This document shows, piece by piece, positions 1 to 7,798 of a DNA stretch of 61,674 bases (positions are counted from its first letter, which is position 1; every line of letters starts with the position of its first letter). The stretch covers positions 1-61,674 of the forward strand of contig JAJYTS010000003.1 of NCBI GenBank assembly GCA_021792935.1, read 5' to 3'. Position numbers and translations under genes: made by a program. The notes below the pieces were generated by a model, which searched no databases, had not been told where the DNA came from, and saw only the letters and a program-made list of their open reading frames with translations. The stretch is from Bacillota bacterium (GTDB lineage: Bacteria > Bacillota > Sulfobacillia > Sulfobacillales > Sulfobacillaceae).

Positions 1-2090
1 TTCGGTGTTAATTCCTCAATATTTTCTGAAGACTGGTTTTGCCATTGATAGACCACAAACGTCCTATCACTGCCATAGCGTTCGACCGGGAGGGAGGGTT
101 CGTCGGCAACCGGGATGAGTCCTGTGCCTGACTTTCCCGTAGATTCCGCTAACAACTGTTCCAGCCAACCGGCAAAAGATGCGATAGGCTGCGGCATTTT
201 TAAGGTAATTTTATCGCGCCCAGCTTTAGCCAAGGTGGCAAGTGCCGCGCCAAGCTGGACCCCAGGATTTGCCTGCGCGTCTTGGTCATGGCAGGCATGG
301 CTCATGCTAACGGCTTCCGCCAGCAATCGGCCAAGGTCGGTGCCGTGCAGCAAGGCTGGTACGGCACCAAACCAGGATAAGGCGGAATAGCGTCCGCCGA
401 TATCGGCGGGGTTTAGGAAAAGGTGCCGGAATTGTTGCCGGGTAGCTTCCTTGGCCAGCGTGGTGCCGGAATCGGTAATGGCAACAAACTGGCGTTTGGG
501 GTTCAGTCCGCGGCGTTCCAGCAGATCCCAAAAGTAATGGTAAAAGGCGTTGGGTTCCGTGGTGCTCCCTGACTTGCTGGCCACGATAAACAATGTTTTA
601 TCCAGGGGCAATTGACGGCTCATGCGCTCGATGGTTGCGGCGTGGGTGGTATCTAGTATGGATAGTGCCAATCCCGGACGGCCTTTAGGAAAACTTTGGC
701 TGATCACGTTGGATACCAGGCTGCTTCCGCCCATTCCCAAGACAACAACCTGTTTAAAACCGTCCAGAACCACTTGTTTGAAAAAGGCACGCAGGTTGGG
801 CAAGTCCTCAACAACTTGATTGGGGACCGCCAACCATCCCAGCGCGCCAGAAATAATGCGCTTATGATCTGGGCGGTCTGACCAAAGAGTGGGGTCGTGG
901 TTCCATAAACGGGCGATGGCGCCGTCGTGGTTAAGCTGTTCTATGGCTTGGTTGTACGCATCGTGGTAGGAGCCGAGATGAAATTGGGCCGCCGTCACAG
1001 AGAGATTTTGCCCCATTTTCTTCTCGAGACTCTGTTTTAACGTGATGAACGAACGATGAAAGTTGGCGACACCTTCTTGCAGAAGCTGGTCGGTGACTTG
1101 CCGCATGGTGATTCCCTGCTCTTCCAGCCGATTCAGGATCTCTTTTGCTCCCTCTGGGTCTTGTTGCAGTGTCGGCTGGGCATGACCGTGATCGAGGATG
1201 GCATCAATGGTAGCCGGGGGCAGGGTATCCACGGTCTCGGGTCCGATGAGCGACTCAACGTACAGCAAGTCCGGATACTGGGGGTTTTTCGTGCTGGTTG
1301 ATGCCCATAAGGGCCGCTGCGTCATGGCGCCCTGCTGGCGTAGGCGTTCAAAACGCGGGGATTGAAATTGTTCCAAAAAGAGTTGATAGGCGAGTTTGGC
1401 GTTGGCGATTCCCGCCTTCCCAGCGAGAGACGCGTCTTTCCCGCCCTCGGCGATGAGCCGGTCAACCAGTGTGTCCACGCGACTCACAAAGAAACTGGCT
1501 ACCGAAGCGATACGTTCGATGCCAAGCCCTTGGGCGAGGCGGTCCTCCAGTCCGGCCAGGTATGCGTTAATCACGTCGCGATGGACGTCTAGACTAAATA
1601 TCAAGGTCACATTGACGTTAAGACCATCAGCGATGAGGCGGCGAATGGCAGGGATGCCCGGTGGAGTCGCTGGTACTTTAATCATGACGTTGGGGCGGTT
1701 AAGGGCGGTAAAAAGCCGGTGTGCTTCCCGCACCGTGGCTTCCGTGTTGTCTGCCAAGGTTGGCGGCACTTCAATGCTGATGTATCCGTCTCGTGCCTGC
1801 GACTGCGTATAAACGGGAAGCAGCAAATCGGCTCCGTGGGCAATATCTTCGAGTACCAGCGCATCGTAAACCTCGTCCACGGTTTTTCCTTGTGACGCTA
1901 GTTTTAGGATGGCTCGGTCGTAATCGCTGGAGCCGTCAATGGCTTTTTCAAAGATGGTTGGGTTGGACGTCACCCCGGTAATCCCTTGGGAAATGAGCTT
2001 GGCTAATTCTCCCGAGTCTATCAGCCCACGGCGAATGTTGTCGTACCATAGGCTTTGACCCAACTCTTGTATGGATCGAATGGAATTCAC
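1..2090 (-). CDS. tal-pgi: Bifunctional transaldolase / glucose-6-phosphate isomerase (3' end outside window)
   Basis: Read on the minus strand from a GTG at 2088-2090, with a GGAGGGG ribosome site at about 2097-2104. The N-terminal part is a transaldolase: it shows SLWYDNIRRGLI and GVTSNPTIFEKAI, the usual start of the Tal barrel. It runs without a stop into a phosphoglucose isomerase domain carrying GMGGSSL and SKSGSTTEP (sugar phosphate binding). The frame is open to base 1, so the C-terminus lies outside. Transaldolase exchanges C3 units in the non-oxidative pentose phosphate pathway; the isomerase interconverts glucose-6-P and fructose-6-P. The gap to transketolase upstream is 32 bp, so one transcript is likely. 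Fused Tal-Pgi proteins are known in some bacteria; the order Tal then Pgi fits that class. Confidence 0.93.
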   Translation of the reverse strand, partial: MNSIRSIQELGQSLWYDNIRRGLIDSGELAKLISQGITGVTSNPTIFEKAIDGSSDYDRAILKLASQGKTVDEVYDALVLEDIAHGADLLLPVYTQSQARDGYISIEVPPTLADNTEATVREAHRLFTALNRPNVMIKVPATPPGIPAIRRLIADGLNVNVTLIFSLDVHRDVINAYLAGLEDRLAQGLGIERIASVASFFVSRVDTLVDRLIAEGGKDASLAGKAGIANAKLAYQLFLEQFQSPRFERLRQQGAMTQRPLWASTSTKNPQYPDLLYVESLIGPETVDTLPPATIDAILDHGHAQPTLQQDPEGAKEILNRLEEQGITMRQVTDQLLQEGVANFHRSFITLKQSLEKKMGQNLSVTAAQFHLGSYHDAYNQAIEQLNHDGAIARLWNHDPTLWSDRPDHKRIISGALGWLAVPNQVVEDLPNLRAFFKQVVLDGFKQVVVLGMGGSSLVSNVISQSFPKGRPGLALSILDTTHAATIERMSRQLPLDKTLFIVASKSGSTTEPNAFYHYFWDLLERRGLNPKRQFVAITDSGTTLAKEATRQQFRHLFLNPADIGGRYSALSWFGAVPALLHGTDLGRLLAEAVSMSHACHDQDAQANPGVQLGAALATLAKAGRDKITLKMPQPIASFAGWLEQLLAESTGKSGTGLIPVADEPSLPVERYGSDRTFVVYQWQNQSSENIEELTP

Positions 2091-2122
2091 CCTTTACCCC
2101 TCCTCCACAAATGCGCTCTCGA

Positions 2123-4114
2123 TCATTTCCCCATAAGCTGGTGAGCCATGGCGACAACGTGTTCGGTCGTAAAGCCAAACTCGCGGAATAATATGTCAGC
2201 AGGCGCTGAGGCGCCAAAGTGATCGATGGCTAGTATGGCACCGTCAGATCCTACGTATTTGTGCCATCCCTGGCTGCGTCCAGCTTCTATGGCCAGTCGC
2301 TTGCTGCCGGGCGGAAGAATCTGGTTGCGGTATGCTTCATCTTGTTGATCAAACAACTCCCAGCAGGGGAACGAGACCGCCCGCACCGTCAAGCCTTCGG
2401 CGGCCAGATGCCGACTAGCGTCTAGCATTAGACCGACTTCAGAACCCGAGGCCATAAGCACCAAATCCGGGTTGGCGGCACTTTCCCACACGATGTAGGC
2501 TCCCTGGGCGAGTCCCGACGTTTTGGCGGAGGTAAGCGCCGTGACTTTTTGCCGGGTCAAGAGGAGAGCGACCGGGTGGTTGTGCGAGCCCAGGGCAAAT
2601 CGCCAAGCCTCCCGGGTTTCATTGGGGTCCGCCGGCCGAACGACATAAAGCCCGGGGATGGCCCGAAGAGCGGCCAACTGTTCGATAGGTTGATGGGTCG
2701 GCCCGTCTTCACCTAATCCAATCGAATCGTGGGTAAAGATGTAAATGGCCGGTTGATGCATAAGGCTCGCCAGTCGGATGGCTGGCCGCATATAGTCGGA
2801 AAAAATGAGAAATGTTCCTCCGAATGCTCGCAGGCCCCCATGCAGCAATAGGCCGTTAAGGCATGCGCCCATAGTATGTTCGCGCACCCCAAAATGGAGA
2901 TTGCGCCCGGAAGGATTGTCCTGGGAGAAATCGCCGCCGCCGGCGATATTGGTGTTGTTGGAGGGTGCTAGGTCCGCGGACCCACCAATCAAGGTCGGGC
3001 AGCGGGCCGCCATCTCGTTCAAAATAATTCCCGAGGCGGCTCGGGTGGCGAGCTCTTTCCCCTGGTCCCATTGCGTGAGGTTGTCCAACGCATCGTCGGG
3101 CAGGACCCTCTGCAATCCCAATCGCAATTCTTGCGCCACGTCGGGGAACTGTGTTTGATATTGGGCCCAAAGGCGGTTCCAGTCCGCTTCCCACTCGTTG
3201 CCGTCGGACACGGCCTGACGGAAGTGGGCCAACACGTCGTCGGGGACAAAGAACGTCTTATCGGTGGGCCATCCTAAGAATTCTTTGGTTAAGCGGGCCT
3301 CTTCAGTACCGAGTGGTTCTCCATGAGCTTTCGGTGTGTCCTGTCGGTTGGGACTGCCGTATCCGATCAGCGTGCGGACGGCAATGAGGGAAGGCCGTTC
3401 ATCCCGCTGCGCCCTTTCGATGGCCGCGGCAATGGCCTCCACGTTGTTGCCGTCCTCTACCCGCTGGGTGTGCCACCCATACGCGTCGAACCGCGCTAAT
3501 ACATTCTCTTGAAACGCGATGTCGGTGTGTCCTTCAATGGACACGTGGTTGTCATCATACAAGTAGATTAATTTGGAAAGCTTGAGCGTGCCCGCCAGCG
3601 AGGCCGCTTCCGAGGATATACCTTCCATTAAATCGCCATCAGACACGATGGCGTAGGTGTAATGGTCAATCAGCGGAAGATTTGGCCTGTTAAAATGGGC
3701 GGCAAGCCAGCGTTCCGCCATAGCCATTCCCACCCCGGTGGCAAATCCTTGCCCTAAGGGACCGGTGGTGGTTTCCACACCGGGGGTTAAGCCATATTCC
3801 GGATGTCCGGGGGTTTTTGAACCCCATTGTCGGAATCCTTTTAAGTCGTCTAGTGTTAGATCGTATCCAGTCAGATAAAGCAGGGCATATAGCAGCATAG
3901 AGCCGTGACCGGCCGAAAGCACAAAGCGGTCACGATTGAGCCACTGAGGATTTTGCGGGTTGTGCCGCAAAAACTGGGTCCACAGCGTATAGGCCATGGG
4001 GGCTGCCCCAAGCGGCAATCCTGGGTGTCCTGATTTGGCTTTTTCTACTCCATCGATGGCAAGCGCGCGAATCGCGTTGATGGCTTTTTCTGACAGCAAT
4101 TGTTGGGTGGGCAT
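2123..4114 (-). CDS. tkt: Transketolase
   Basis: A 663-residue cytosolic, thiamine-diphosphate-dependent transketolase moving two-carbon units between pentose and hexose phosphates. Visible motifs include [15 protein letters not shown] near the N-terminus, the cofactor motif SDGDLMEG, the central FGVREHTMG and the [13 protein letters not shown] loop. The length matches the family norm. I chose the ATG at 4112-4114 (protein begins MPTQQLLS) because GGAGG lies 8 bases upstream; the frame extends 16 codons further but without such a site. It lies directly upstream of the transaldolase-isomerase fusion on the same strand, so this is a sugar-phosphate interconversion operon. Confidence 0.96.
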   Translation of the reverse strand: MPTQQLLSEKAINAIRALAIDGVEKAKSGHPGLPLGAAPMAYTLWTQFLRHNPQNPQWLNRDRFVLSAGHGSMLLYALLYLTGYDLTLDDLKGFRQWGSKTPGHPEYGLTPGVETTTGPLGQGFATGVGMAMAERWLAAHFNRPNLPLIDHYTYAIVSDGDLMEGISSEAASLAGTLKLSKLIYLYDDNHVSIEGHTDIAFQENVLARFDAYGWHTQRVEDGNNVEAIAAAIERAQRDERPSLIAVRTLIGYGSPNRQDTPKAHGEPLGTEEARLTKEFLGWPTDKTFFVPDDVLAHFRQAVSDGNEWEADWNRLWAQYQTQFPDVAQELRLGLQRVLPDDALDNLTQWDQGKELATRAASGIILNEMAARCPTLIGGSADLAPSNNTNIAGGGDFSQDNPSGRNLHFGVREHTMGACLNGLLLHGGLRAFGGTFLIFSDYMRPAIRLASLMHQPAIYIFTHDSIGLGEDGPTHQPIEQLAALRAIPGLYVVRPADPNETREAWRFALGSHNHPVALLLTRQKVTALTSAKTSGLAQGAYIVWESAANPDLVLMASGSEVGLMLDASRHLAAEGLTVRAVSFPCWELFDQQDEAYRNQILPPGSKRLAIEAGRSQGWHKYVGSDGAILAIDHFGASAPADILFREFGFTTEHVVAMAHQLMGK

Positions 4115-4248
4115 GCGCGTGGCCTCCTCAATCCGGGCCATCGCACTATTGTTGACCCGCAAGATTCGATTACTTAGGGTTATTGTAGTAAACCTGCTTC
4201 ATACTGGCAACGATGGCCAGTTCAGGGGGACAAAGGGGGAGTGGAAGG

Positions 4249-5187
4249 TTGGCCAATTACATAGCCATTGACGTGGGCGGCACCAAGATTGCGATTGGGG
4301 CGGGGAATGAACGGGGAGAGCTGAACGCGGTTGAGTTTATGGCGACCGACCCCGGTTGGAGCCAGGACGAAGTGCTGGAGCGAATTGTAAGGACTGCGGA
4401 TCGGATGTGCCAACGATTGGGCCTCTCAACGAAGGATTTTTCCAGGGTGGGCTTAGGCACCCCTGGTCCATTAGATGGGCCGGTTTTGCTGGAGACATCC
4501 AATCTGCACGGTTGGAAAGGGCTCAATTGGGCCGAGGGATTGGAATCCCGGTTAAAGCTGCCGGTTTCCGTAGAAAATGACGCGACGGCCGCCGGGGTTG
4601 GCGAATGGTGCTACGGCGCCGGGCGCGGCGCTCGGGATTGCATTTATGTCACCGTATCGACGGGAATCGGTGCGGGGATTATCGCCAATGGGATGCTATA
4701 TTCGGGCTCTCGCGGCAATGCCGGCGAGTTCGGCCACCTGGTGATGGACCCTGACGGGGTGTCGTGCGCGGCCGGTCATCGGGGCTGTTTGGAAAGTTTA
4801 GCGTCAGGAAGCGCCATTGGTCGAAATGGTCGTGCCCAACAACAAGCGAGTGAGTTTCTACGAAAGATCGCACGAATCGAAGCCAAGGATGTAATGAATG
4901 GGTATGTGGCCGGCGATCCCATCTGCGTGAATATTATTCAGGCGGCGGCCGATCGGCTGGCTTTGGGGATGTCTTATTTGGTGAATTTATTTAATCCAGA
5001 ACGCATTATCCTGGGCGGAGGGGTTGGCACCCATGCCCCACAATCGTACCGCGACCGGCTGATGGAGGGGATAAGCCGCTGGGCTTTGCCCGCTCTATGC
5101 GAGACGGTGCGAATAGTACCGGCCGCATTGGGGGAAGATTCGGGCGTTATCGGGGCTTTGGCGCTGGCGGTTACCGCCAGCTCCTAA
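4249..5187 (+). CDS. glcK: ROK-family glucokinase-like sugar kinase
   Basis: A 312-residue ROK kinase, probably phosphorylating glucose with ATP. The N-terminus carries the phosphate-binding DVGGTK, the middle has VENDATAAG with the catalytic Asp, and the C-terminal half has LGGGVG. The family's zinc motif CxCGxxGC reads CAAGHRGC here, so its second Cys is Ala. The TTG at 4249 is favoured because GGGGGAG precedes it by 7 bases; an upstream ATG at 4213 is in frame but lacks a ribosome site. It is divergent from transketolase, and its product would feed the hexose-phosphate steps encoded next door. Specificity among sugars cannot be read from sequence. Confidence 0.88.
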   Translation: MANYIAIDVGGTKIAIGAGNERGELNAVEFMATDPGWSQDEVLERIVRTADRMCQRLGLSTKDFSRVGLGTPGPLDGPVLLETSNLHGWKGLNWAEGLESRLKLPVSVENDATAAGVGEWCYGAGRGARDCIYVTVSTGIGAGIIANGMLYSGSRGNAGEFGHLVMDPDGVSCAAGHRGCLESLASGSAIGRNGRAQQQASEFLRKIARIEAKDVMNGYVAGDPICVNIIQAAADRLALGMSYLVNLFNPERIILGGGVGTHAPQSYRDRLMEGISRWALPALCETVRIVPAALGEDSGVIGALALAVTASS

Positions 5188-5234
5188 AGGTAACGCAATG
5201 TGATGACCAAGTGCGAGAAACCTCACATAACTAA

Positions 5235-5264
5235 TTGACAGTTTTTGTTTTCCATACGTACAAT
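5235..5264 (+). promoter_or_regulatory. Sigma-A promoter of glnA
   Basis: Consensus -35 TTGACA at 5235-5240 and -10 TACAAT at 5259-5264, 18 bp apart, about 65 bp before the glnA start codon. I see no clear GlnR-type palindrome (TGTNAN7TNACA) across it. Confidence 0.75.
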
Positions 5265-5329
5265 GATACAAGGTTCGTAAGTATTGAACGAAAATCTGAC
5301 AAGTCTGGTTGTGGGCGGAGGGAATCCCT

Positions 5330-6745
5330 GTGACAGTTGAGGACGTTTTACGGGTTATCAAGGAAATGAACATTGAAATGGTGGACTTTCACATTGTTGA
5401 TTTGCCGGGAACCTGGCAGCACGTGACCTTGCCCGTGTCGCAAGTGGACGAAGATACGCTGCGTAAGGGCATTCCGTTTGACGGGTCCAGTCTCAGAGGA
5501 TTCCGCAGCATTGAGGAAAGCGACATGATTATGGTGCCGGACACCTCGACGGCGGTGGTGGATCAATTTCACAACGTTCCCACACTAAGTATCATTTGCG
5601 ATGTGACCGATCCCGATGGCGTACCTTATCAGCGCGACCCGCGCCGCATCGCCCGTAATGCTGAGGAGTACCTCAAAAGCACGGGGATTGCCGACACCTC
5701 ATATTGGGGGCCGGAATTGGAGTTTTTCGTATTTGATTCCGTGCGTTATTTAAATCAGGGGCATCAGTCGCTCTACCAAGTGGATTCCTCCGAGGGACAC
5801 TGGAATTCGGCCAAAGAGGGTGGATTAGGACTCTCTATTCGTCCTAAAGAAGGATATTTCCCGCCCAGCCCCGTTGATCAACTGCATCACTTGCGCACCG
5901 CCATGGTGAAAGCATTGCAAAGTTTTGGCATTCGGGTGGAGATGCATCATCATGAGGTGGCTAGCGGCGGCCAGTGTGAAATTGACCTTCGCTTTAAAAC
6001 CCTTATGCAGCAGGCGGACACGGTGATGATGTACAAGTATGTTCTGCGCAATGTCGCGTTTCAGCACGGCAAGTCGGTAACTTTTATGCCGAAGCCAATA
6101 TTCGGCGACAACGGCAATGGCATGCATGTCCATCAATCGTTGTGGAAGGGCGGACAGCCACTCTTTTATGACGAGGCGGGATATGGCCGCATGTCGCCAT
6201 TGGCCATCCATTATATCGGCGGCGTCTTATATCATGCCCCGGCATTGCTAGCGCTAACCAACCCGTCCACCAATTCGTACCGGCGTTTGGTTCCCGGGTA
6301 TGAGGCACCTGTCAACATCGTATTTTCTCACGGCAATCGCTCAGCCGCCATTCGCATTCCGCGCACCAGCGCGCCTCAGGCCAGCCGCATTGAATTCCGT
6401 ACTCCCGACGCGACCTCCAATCCATATCTCGCCTTCGCGGCCATCTTAATGGCGGGGTTGGATGGAATTCAAAACAAGCGCGACCCGGTGAAGTTGGGAT
6501 TTGGACCCATGGACCGCAATATATATGCTTTGAGTCCAGAAGAACTGGCCGATATTCGTAGCGTGCCAGGATCATTGGCGGAGGCGTTGCAAAATCTGCG
6601 CGAAGATCACGATTGGCTTTTGAAGGGCGGCGTGTTCAGCGAAGATTTGATTCAAACTTGGATAAACTATAAGCAGCATAACGAAGTAGACGTGGTGAAC
6701 TTGCGCCCTCATCCCATGGAGTTTGAGCTGTACTTCAACAGTTGA
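5330..6745 (+). CDS. glnA: Glutamine synthetase, type I (beta-like)
   Basis: A 471-residue ATP-dependent glutamate-ammonia ligase. Seen: DGSSLRGF and ESDMIMVPD in the N-terminal half, the PELEFFVFD metal site, NGNGMHVHQS, and NRSAAIRIP in the C-terminal part. The stretch DRNIYALSPEEL resembles the adenylylation-loop region of GSI-beta enzymes (NLYDLPPEE), and the C-terminus HPMEFELYF and the length also fit GSI-beta better than the shorter GSI-alpha usual in Firmicutes. The GTG at 5330 is chosen because GGAGGG sits 6 bases upstream. It has its own promoter and is followed by tRNA-Leu. Confidence 0.96.
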   Translation: MTVEDVLRVIKEMNIEMVDFHIVDLPGTWQHVTLPVSQVDEDTLRKGIPFDGSSLRGFRSIEESDMIMVPDTSTAVVDQFHNVPTLSIICDVTDPDGVPYQRDPRRIARNAEEYLKSTGIADTSYWGPELEFFVFDSVRYLNQGHQSLYQVDSSEGHWNSAKEGGLGLSIRPKEGYFPPSPVDQLHHLRTAMVKALQSFGIRVEMHHHEVASGGQCEIDLRFKTLMQQADTVMMYKYVLRNVAFQHGKSVTFMPKPIFGDNGNGMHVHQSLWKGGQPLFYDEAGYGRMSPLAIHYIGGVLYHAPALLALTNPSTNSYRRLVPGYEAPVNIVFSHGNRSAAIRIPRTSAPQASRIEFRTPDATSNPYLAFAAILMAGLDGIQNKRDPVKLGFGPMDRNIYALSPEELADIRSVPGSLAEALQNLREDHDWLLKGGVFSEDLIQTWINYKQHNEVDVVNLRPHPMEFELYFNS

Positions 6746-6760
6746 GCGCACGCCGTACTC

Positions 6761-6789
6761 TTGAAGGGTACTCACAGTTGCGGTATAAT
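6761..6789 (+). promoter_or_regulatory. Sigma-A promoter of tRNA-Leu
   Basis: -35 TTGAAG at 6761-6766 and a perfect -10 TATAAT at 6784-6789 with 17 bp spacing, 12 bases before the tRNA 5' end. The tRNA therefore has its own promoter despite lying just behind glnA. Confidence 0.85.
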
Positions 6790-6801
6790 GCTTAGGTCGG
6801 C

Positions 6802-6889
6802 GCCGAAGTGGCGGAATAGGCAGACGCGCGCGACTCAAAATCGCGTGAGGTAGCCCCTCGTGCCGGTTCAAGTCCGGCCTTCGGCACCA
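6802..6889 (+). tRNA. tRNA-Leu (anticodon CAA)
   Basis: The acceptor stem GCCGAAG (6802-6808) pairs with CTTCGGC (6879-6885), followed by discriminator A and an encoded CCA (6887-6889). The anticodon stem GCGA/TCGC encloses loop CTCAAAA, giving anticodon CAA, which reads UUG. A long variable arm, as expected for a class II tRNA, precedes the T arm with GGTTCAAGTCC. Confidence 0.95.
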
Positions 6890-6896
6890 AGAGATT

Positions 6897-6922
6897 AAAA
6901 GCGGCCCCTGGGGCCGCTTTTG
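6897..6922 (+). terminator. Rho-independent terminator after tRNA-Leu
   Basis: GCGGCCCC-TG-GGGGCCGC stem preceded by AAAA and followed by TTTTG. It could also serve the convergent hydrolase gene in the other direction. Confidence 0.85.
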
Positions 6923-6962
6923 TTGTGGCTATCAGCCAATAAATTCGTCCGCTAACGGATTA

Positions 6963-7655
6963 TTAATGGGCCGGCGCAAATTCTGGGAGGCTCATTATTT
7001 GACGCAAAATGGCGTTAAATCGTTCAGACTGTTCCAACATCATCATATGGCCCGCGCCTTCCACCAGATAAAGACTCGCGTTAGGCCAGGCGCTATGAAA
7101 TTCCTCAACCAGCCCGAGGGGCGTCATACGGTCTTGCTCTCCGGCTATTAGCGCTTTATAGCAGCGAATTTTATGCAGCTGCGCTCGTGCATCAAAAGAG
7201 AGACAAGCGACAAACTCACGGAGAGCGCGCTGGGTGTCGACTGCCCCGGCTTGCTCCAAGCTGCGCTCCAATAGATTTTCGTCGGGATTCCGGCTGAGAG
7301 ACCATCGCGTGATTTTTTCCAATGCTTGGCGGGGGTTGTCTCGCAAGTGTTCAATTAAGGCCGGGTTGACAGGCAGTCGAGGTCCGGTCCCCGCCAGCAC
7401 GAGCCCTTGAACCATTTCCGGCGCTTTTAACGCCATTATTTGCGCAATGGCTCCACCCATGGAATGCCCCATCACAATGGATGGTTCGGTCAATTCGGAC
7501 AAACACCAGTCCGCCCAGGCTTCAATGAGCTGGGAGGGCTCCACTTCGGGGAGTGGAGGAAGCTCCGCCCGCGTTGCCGACGGCAGCGTCCGCAACTGAC
7601 GGCTCCATATCAGCCGGGTGGAGGCAGCGCCGTGAATAAGGTACCACTGTGGCAT
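6963..7655 (-). CDS. Alpha/beta hydrolase
   Basis: A 230-residue serine hydrolase of the alpha/beta fold, close in size and pattern to BioH/MhpC-like esterases. An HG dipeptide (LIHGAAS, residues 6-12) supplies the oxyanion region, the nucleophile elbow is GHSMGG, the Asp probably lies in GEQDRMTP, and the His in GAGHMMM near the C-terminus. There is no signal peptide, so it is cytosolic. It stands alone, divergent from polA. The substrate cannot be inferred. Confidence 0.85.
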   Translation of the reverse strand: MPQWYLIHGAASTRLIWSRQLRTLPSATRAELPPLPEVEPSQLIEAWADWCLSELTEPSIVMGHSMGGAIAQIMALKAPEMVQGLVLAGTGPRLPVNPALIEHLRDNPRQALEKITRWSLSRNPDENLLERSLEQAGAVDTQRALREFVACLSFDARAQLHKIRCYKALIAGEQDRMTPLGLVEEFHSAWPNASLYLVEGAGHMMMLEQSERFNAILRQIMSLPEFAPAH

Positions 7656-7798
7656 ACAAGATTCCTCTCCGCGTTGTTGTCAAAGTTGTCGCGTGGACGA
7701 CCAATTTGCTAACATAGACTATATCATGCCGAGGTCGCCGCTAATGACGATGCGGTTGTACGACCCGGAAAACTTTCTTTGAGGGAGTCTCGCCCGCG

